Shown: piece by piece, positions 13,265 through 20,886 of the stretch
How the letters are laid out: each line of letters begins with the position of its first letter
Numbering within the stretch: the stretch's first letter is position 1
Origin: DASRCB01 sp035653295
GTDB lineage: Bacteria; Acidobacteriota; Terriglobia; Bryobacterales; Bryobacteraceae
DNA length: 20,886 nucleotides
Direction of reading: 5' to 3'
NCBI GenBank assembly: GCA_035653295.1
Contig: DASRCB010000208.1
Coordinates: 1 to 20,886 of the forward strand
Notes under the pieces: model-generated
The model's database searches: none
What the model was told of the DNA's origin: nothing
Seen by the model: the letters and a program-made list of their open reading frames with translations, nothing else
Made by a program: the position numbers and the translations under genes

Positions 13265-15709
13265 ATGCCCGAAAAGCAGTACGACCATCGACAAATCGAA
13301 CTGAAGTGGTTCGAGCGCTGGAAGGACGACGCCAACCTCTATCGCGCCGAAGAGAACTCCGCGAAGCCGAAATTCTATGTGCTCGAAATGCTGCCGTATC
13401 CGAGCGGCACGCTGCACATCGGGCATCTCCGCAACTACTCGATAGGCGACGCGCTGGCCCGCTATAAGTGGATGCGCGGTTTCAACGTGCTGCACCCCAT
13501 GGGCTGGGACGCGTTCGGGCTGCCGGCGGAAAACGCTGCCATCCGCAATAATCGGCATCCGCGGGAATGGACGCTGGAAAATATCGCGGCCATGAAGCGC
13601 CAGCACCGGCGCATGGGGTTCTCGTACGACTGGTCGCGCGAGGTCAACACCTGCGAGCCCGAGTACTACCGCTGGAACCAGTGGTTCTTCCTGCGCATGC
13701 TGGAGCGCGGGCTCGCATATCGCAGCAAGGCGCTGCTGAACTGGTGCCCGGAGTGCGGCACGGTGCTGGCCAACGAGCAGGTAGTGAACGGCTGCTGCTG
13801 GCGGCACGAGAGCACGCCCGTGGAACAGCGCGCGCTGGATCAGTGGTTCCTGCGCATCACCGATTACGCCGAGGAACTGCTGGATGACCTGAAGCGGCTG
13901 GAGGGCGGCTGGCCGGAGCGCGTGCTGACGATGCAGCGCAACTGGATTGGCCGCAGCGAAGGCGCCGAGGTCGATTTCGCGCTGGAAGGTTCGGCGCGCA
14001 GGGTCCGGGTATTCACGACGCGCATCGACACGATCTACGGCGCGACGGCCGTGATTCTGGCGCCGGAGCATCCCGCGGTCGCCGAACTGGTGGACGACAC
14101 GACGCGCGCACGGGTAAAGGAAATGATCGACGCCCGCGCGCGCCAGGACCCCGGCGATCTCCGCAAAGAAGGCATCTTCACCGGCCATTACGCGGTGAAC
14201 CCGTTCAACCAGGCGCGCGTGCCGGTGTGGGTGGCGAATTTCGTACTGACCGGCTATGGCACCGGCGCCATCATGGCCGTGCCCGCGCACGACGAGCGCG
14301 ATTTCGAATTCTGCGAGACGTTCGGCATTCCCATCGTGCCGGTGATCCGGCCCGCCGACGGTGCGCTAGTAGATCCGGTGCGCGAACCGTTCACCGGCTA
14401 CGGCATTCTGGAAAACTCGGGCGCATGGTCAGGCATGACCAGCGAAGAAGCACGTCCGGCCATGGCCGATTACGCGAAGGAGCACGGCTTCGGCCAGCGC
14501 GCCGTCACGTTCCGCATCAAGGACTGGGGCATCTCCCGGCAGCGCTACTGGGGGACGCCGATTCCGGTGATCCACTGCGAGCACGACGGGATCGTGCCCG
14601 TGCCCGAGGATCAGCTGCCGGTGGTTCTGCCGCTGAACGTGAACATCACCGGCAAGGGCCGGTCGCCGCTCGCCGACGTTCCGGAGTTCATCAACGTCAC
14701 CTGTCCGAAATGCGGCCGTCCGGCGAAACGGGAGAGCGACACCATGGACACGTTCATCGACTCGTCCTGGTACTTCTATCGCTACTGCGATCCGCACGAC
14801 GGCCGCGCGCCGTTCGATCGCGAGAGGATCGCCTACTGGTTCGAGATCGATCAGTATATCGGGGGCATCGAGCACGCCATCCTGCATCTGATCTACTCGC
14901 GTTTCTGGACGAAGATGATGCGTGATCTCGGCCTGATCACCAATGACGAGCCGGCGCGCAGGCTGTTCAACCAGGGCATGGTGATCAAAGACGGCGCGAA
15001 GATGTCGAAGTCGCGAGGGAACGTGGTCAGCCTCGACGAAATGGTGGAGCGCTATGGCGTCGACACGGGCCGGCTGTTCGAGCTGTTCGCGGCGCCCCCC
15101 GAGAAGGAGATGGACTGGACCGATGCGGGCGCGGAGGGCGCATACCGATTCCTCGGCCGCGTGTACCGCTTCATCACCCGCAACGCCGATCGCGTGCTGC
15201 CGCCGGGCCCCTGCGCCGGGGACGAGAAAGTGCGCCGCAAGCTGCACCAGACGGTCCGCCGCATCACCGAGGACTTCGAAACACGCTGGCACTTCAACAC
15301 CTGCATCTCCGCGATCATGGAACTGGTCAACGAGCTCTACGCCAATGAAAACGAGATCTGCGGCGAGGTGATGCACGAAGCGATGGAGAAGCTCACGCTG
15401 CTGCTGGCGCCGTTCGCGCCGTATCTGGCGCAGGAGCTGTGGGAGGAGCTGGGCAACGGCGAACAACCGGTATTCCGGCAGCCGTGGCCGGCATTCGATG
15501 CGGAACTGGCGCGGGAGGAGCAGGCCGAGGTCGTCCTGCAGGTGAACGGGAAGGTGCGTTCGCGGCTCTCCACGCCGTTCGGCACGGACCGGCAGCAGCT
15601 GGAATCGCTGGCGCTCGCCGACGATAAGGTGCGGGCGTTCACCACCGGCAAGCAGGTGGTCAAAATCATCGTCGTGCCGGACAAACTGGTGAACGTTGTT
15701 GTGAAATAA
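13265..15709 (+). CDS. leuS: Leucyl-tRNA synthetase
   Basis: 814 residues, a normal bacterial length. It charges tRNA-Leu with leucine in the cytoplasm. The class I signatures are intact: HIGH at 51-54 in SGTLHIGHLRNY and KMSKS at 579-583 in DGAKMSKSRGN. The zinc-binding region begins WCPECGTVLANEQV, and a second CPKCGRP lies before MDTFIDSSWYFYRYC. The CP1 editing domain carries TTRIDTIYGAT (usually TTRPDTLFG) and GTGAIMAVPAHDERDF. The anticodon-binding and C-terminal domains end in QVNGKVRSR and KIIVVPDKLVNVVVK. The start ATG is placed by the conserved QYDHRQIELKWFERW opening; no strong Shine-Dalgarno is visible. A 239-bp gap precedes it, with TATGAT boxes at 13074 and 13168 but no paired -35. 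Confidence 0.97.
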   Translation: MPEKQYDHRQIELKWFERWKDDANLYRAEENSAKPKFYVLEMLPYPSGTLHIGHLRNYSIGDALARYKWMRGFNVLHPMGWDAFGLPAENAAIRNNRHPREWTLENIAAMKRQHRRMGFSYDWSREVNTCEPEYYRWNQWFFLRMLERGLAYRSKALLNWCPECGTVLANEQVVNGCCWRHESTPVEQRALDQWFLRITDYAEELLDDLKRLEGGWPERVLTMQRNWIGRSEGAEVDFALEGSARRVRVFTTRIDTIYGATAVILAPEHPAVAELVDDTTRARVKEMIDARARQDPGDLRKEGIFTGHYAVNPFNQARVPVWVANFVLTGYGTGAIMAVPAHDERDFEFCETFGIPIVPVIRPADGALVDPVREPFTGYGILENSGAWSGMTSEEARPAMADYAKEHGFGQRAVTFRIKDWGISRQRYWGTPIPVIHCEHDGIVPVPEDQLPVVLPLNVNITGKGRSPLADVPEFINVTCPKCGRPAKRESDTMDTFIDSSWYFYRYCDPHDGRAPFDRERIAYWFEIDQYIGGIEHAILHLIYSRFWTKMMRDLGLITNDEPARRLFNQGMVIKDGAKMSKSRGNVVSLDEMVERYGVDTGRLFELFAAPPEKEMDWTDAGAEGAYRFLGRVYRFITRNADRVLPPGPCAGDEKVRRKLHQTVRRITEDFETRWHFNTCISAIMELVNELYANENEICGEVMHEAMEKLTLLLAPFAPYLAQELWEELGNGEQPVFRQPWPAFDAELAREEQAEVVLQVNGKVRSRLSTPFGTDRQQLESLALADDKVRAFTTGKQVVKIIVVPDKLVNVVVK

Positions 15710-15719
15710 TTCGGTTTCC

Positions 15720-15724
15720 GGAGG
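15720..15724 (+). promoter_or_regulatory. Ribosome binding site of the Gfo/Idh gene
   Basis: GGAGG lies 5 nt before the ATG at 15730. With a gap of only 20 nt from the leuS stop, it indicates read-through transcription with independent translation initiation. Confidence 0.6.
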
Positions 15725-15729
15725 TTCGC

Positions 15730-17052
15730 ATGGAACTGAATCGCAGAGATGTTTTGAAGGCCGGCGCGGCCGCATTCACCACGGCCATCTTCACCGGACG
15801 CGTGCGCGGGGCCAACGACCGCATCGCGCTCGGCTACATCGGCATGGGCAAGATGGGGCGCGCCAACCTGGAAATTTCCATGAAGCAGCCCAATGTGGAA
15901 CCGGTTGCGGTTTGCGACGTGTTCCAGCGCAACCTCGATTCGGCGCTGAAAACCACCGGCGGCAAGGCGACGGCGTTCAAGGATTTCCGCGAGCTGCTCG
16001 CGGCGCCTTCCATTGATGCGGTCATGATCGCCACGCCCGACCACTGGCACGCATACATGACCGTGGAAGCGTGCAAGGCCGGGAAGGACGTCTACGTGGA
16101 AAAGCCGGTGTGCGTCGCGCCGAACGAAGGTCTGGCCATGGTGGCGGCGGCGCGCAAGTACGAGCGGGTGGTGCAGGCGGGGACGATGCAGCGCTCGGCG
16201 AAGCATTTCAATCAGGCGGTGGACCTGATCAAGTCCGGCGCGCTGGGCAAGGTCACCTTCGTGCGCACATGGAACTACGCCAATGTGGATCCGAAGGGAT
16301 GGGGCAACCCGCCCGACACCGATCCGCCAACGACACTCAACTGGGACCTGTGGCTTGGTCCGGCGCCCGAGCATCAGTTCAACGCTAACCGGTTCGGCGT
16401 CGATCCCGAAGATGTGTATTACTCCACATTCCGCTATTTCTGGGACTACGCCGGCGGCTGGATGACCGACTGGGGCGTGCACTGGCTGGACATCGTGCAA
16501 ATGGCGTTCGACGAAGCCATGCCCACCACCATCAGCGCGATGGGCGGGAAGCTGGTGACGACCGATAATCTGGAGACCCCGGACACGCTGCAGGTCACGT
16601 ATCAGTACCCAGGGTTCGTGGCCACGTACGAGCACCGCGAAGGCAACGATCAGAGCATGTTCGATAAGGACGGCGGCATCCTGTTCTGCGGCGAAGACGC
16701 GACCATGTTCCTCGATCGGGGCGGGTTCCAGGTGATCCCGGAGACGCGCTGGGACGTGCGCGATCGCAAGGTGCGCACACAGACCGAGGCCAAGGCCATG
16801 AAGGTGAAGATGTCGGACCACGGGAACGACACGCACTGGGCGAATTTCCTGGAGTGCATGAAGACGCGGAAGAAGCCGACGAGCGACATCGAGGTCTGCC
16901 GCCGGTCGACAACCACGTGCCTGATGGGGAACGTGGCGTTCCGGAGCGGGGTGCGGGTGGATTTCGACCCGCAGCAGACCACGGCGAAGCAGGCGGAGGC
17001 GGCGCCGTTCATGACACGGGAGTACCGGCGGCCCTGGAAGCTGGACGTGTAA
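15730..17052 (+). CDS. Tat-tagged Gfo/Idh/MocA family oxidoreductase
   Basis: 440 residues. The N-terminus NRRDVLKAGAAAFTTAIFTG is a twin-arginine signal, placing the enzyme outside the cytoplasm together with its bound cofactor. The Rossmann dinucleotide motif is GYIGMGKMGRANL (about 36-48), and CDVF supplies the residue after beta-2. TPDHWHAYM and YVEKPVCVAPNEG contain the family's catalytic lysine K125 of the EKP motif. The C-terminal alpha/beta domain includes NWDLWLGPAPEH and YYSTFRYFWDYAGGWMTDWGVHWLDI. Exported members are common in acidobacteria and planctomycetes and act on sugars or sugar derivatives with NAD(P); the substrate is unknown. It follows leuS closely, probably without functional connection. 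Confidence 0.93.
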   Translation: MELNRRDVLKAGAAAFTTAIFTGRVRGANDRIALGYIGMGKMGRANLEISMKQPNVEPVAVCDVFQRNLDSALKTTGGKATAFKDFRELLAAPSIDAVMIATPDHWHAYMTVEACKAGKDVYVEKPVCVAPNEGLAMVAAARKYERVVQAGTMQRSAKHFNQAVDLIKSGALGKVTFVRTWNYANVDPKGWGNPPDTDPPTTLNWDLWLGPAPEHQFNANRFGVDPEDVYYSTFRYFWDYAGGWMTDWGVHWLDIVQMAFDEAMPTTISAMGGKLVTTDNLETPDTLQVTYQYPGFVATYEHREGNDQSMFDKDGGILFCGEDATMFLDRGGFQVIPETRWDVRDRKVRTQTEAKAMKVKMSDHGNDTHWANFLECMKTRKKPTSDIEVCRRSTTTCLMGNVAFRSGVRVDFDPQQTTAKQAEAAPFMTREYRRPWKLDV

Positions 17053-17089
17053 CGAGTAACAGTCCTGGCGGTCGAGCGTCCACAGGTTA

Positions 17090-17719
17090 GTGCGTACCCG
17101 CCTGTGGTGCCTCGCTGCCGCCAGTGTGTGGATGGGTTGCGCCCAGACCACCACCGCGCCAAACGAAGTTGCGATTCCCGGGGGGAAGGTCATCAATTAT
17201 CAGCCGGTCACGGCGAAAGAGCGCCTTCAATGGTACGGCTGGACCACGTTCGGCCCCGCAGGCATCGGCGGTAATGTGGTGAGCGCGGGGTTCGGAACGG
17301 CGCTCGACCGGCCGAAGGAATACGGGACGCACTGGGAAGGGTTCGGCGACCGCGTCGGCATGGGCCTCAGCGGCAACGCGGTAAGCAACGCGATGGAGGC
17401 GAGCATCGGCAGCCTGTGGGGCGAGGACCCGCGCTACTTCCGGGCGCCGGATGAAACGTTCCGGCAGCGCGTGGTTCACGTCATTAAGTGGTCGTTCGTG
17501 GCCAGCAATCGCGATGGCCACGCCATGCCCGCGTGGTCGCGCTACATGGCGATCGGCGGGAGTAACTTCCTGTCCAACACCTGGCGCGAGCGCAGCGAGG
17601 CCGATACGTCGCACGCGGTGGTGCGGATCGGCTTCGGGTTTCTGGGGCACATGGCGAGCAACGCTTTCACGGAATTCTGGCCCGACATAAAGCAGCACGC
17701 TTTCCACCGCGGGCACTAA
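17090..17719 (+). CDS. Uncharacterised secreted protein of an acidobacterial 'EDPRYFR' type
   Basis: 209 residues with a GTG start. The N-terminus RTRLWCLAAASVWMGCAQ is a signal peptide. C17 sits like a lipoprotein cysteine, but W-M-G-C does not fit the normal lipobox, so lipid modification is uncertain. The mature part has no recognised enzyme motif. Landmarks are HWEGFGDRVGMGLSGNAVSN, GEDPRYFRAPDE, HAMPAWSRYMAIGGSNFLSN and a late GFGFLGHMASNAFTEFWPD. I recall similar proteins, with a spaced EDPRYxR and Gly-rich helices, in acidobacterial genomes without an assigned role. The frame is supported by its length and the signal peptide. It converges on the response regulator gene with 23 nt between the stops. 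Confidence 0.75.
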   Translation: MRTRLWCLAAASVWMGCAQTTTAPNEVAIPGGKVINYQPVTAKERLQWYGWTTFGPAGIGGNVVSAGFGTALDRPKEYGTHWEGFGDRVGMGLSGNAVSNAMEASIGSLWGEDPRYFRAPDETFRQRVVHVIKWSFVASNRDGHAMPAWSRYMAIGGSNFLSNTWRERSEADTSHAVVRIGFGFLGHMASNAFTEFWPDIKQHAFHRGH

Positions 17720-18163
17720 GAACCGACCAGCTTTGCCGTGTGTCAGCGCGGGGGCAGAAGGCTCCTGACCTCCTCGCCCAGGGTCATGAACTCGTCGTAA
17801 TCGGAGGGCTTGCGGAAATACCGCGAGGCGCCGAGCGAGGCCATCATCTGCCGATCGCGCGCGGAATCGGAAGAGGTCACCACCAGCACGTCGAGGCCGG
17901 CGCAGCGCCGCGTGGCGCGCATGTATTCAAGCACCTCGCCGCCATGCCTTTTTGGGAGGTTGATATCGATCAGGATGAGGTCCGGGCAGGCCACGGCATC
18001 GCTGGCGTCAGCCTGTTCGAAGTACCGAATCGCGGCGTCTCCATCCTCGATGACGGTAAGGTCGGCATCGATGCCGGCGGTCTCGAGCGCCTCGCGAATG
18101 AGGAACACATCGGCGTCGTTATCCTCAATCACGAGAAGCCGCCAGCGGTTCCGGCGAAGCGCG

Positions 18164-20886
<2,723 letters not shown>

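Overview
The window is a GC-rich bacterial chromosome segment with tightly packed genes. Its gene mix (Tat-tagged Gfo/Idh oxidoreductase, a small 'EDPRYFR' secreted protein, a very large hybrid kinase, PpiD/DedA) suggests an acidobacterium of the Solibacter/Bryobacteraceae type. That assignment is an inference from gene content, not a measured match. No rRNA, tRNA, CRISPR array or insertion sequence was seen.

Layout. Positions 2-151 hold the probable 3' end of an upstream gene, followed by a GC-rich hairpin. From 358 to 5524 a + strand run encodes a PpiD-like membrane-anchored prolyl isomerase, a DedA membrane protein, a class I methyltransferase and a Tat-exported amidase. From 5541 to 11152 lies the unusual part, a divergent protease island. 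Leftward from 8665 are a CHAT-fold protein whose caspase-like dyad is lost and, overlapping it by an ATGA, an apparently active CHAT (caspase-like) protease with H220/C265. Rightward from 8762 are a cytoplasmic papain-family (C1) peptidase with intact Gln-Cys-His-Asn residues, a 90-residue protein resembling that peptidase's own N-terminal domain, and a zinc-ribbon/PrsW-type intramembrane protease. The two arms share a 96-bp intergenic region with overlapping promoter-like elements.

From 11213 onward the content is more ordinary: a methyltransferase with a TTG start, the tRNA methyltransferase TrmO, a ParDE/RelE-type toxin-antitoxin pair, leucyl-tRNA synthetase, a Tat-tagged Gfo/Idh/MocA oxidoreductase, an uncharacterised secreted protein, a small response regulator, and a long hybrid histidine kinase cut by the window edge.

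The main candidate for a new system is the 5.6-kb island. It combines three mechanistically different proteases, one pseudo-protease and one small domain-sharing protein. A regulated proteolytic cascade (stress, conflict or programmed-death type) is a reasonable hypothesis, but the sequence does not show what the trigger or substrates are.
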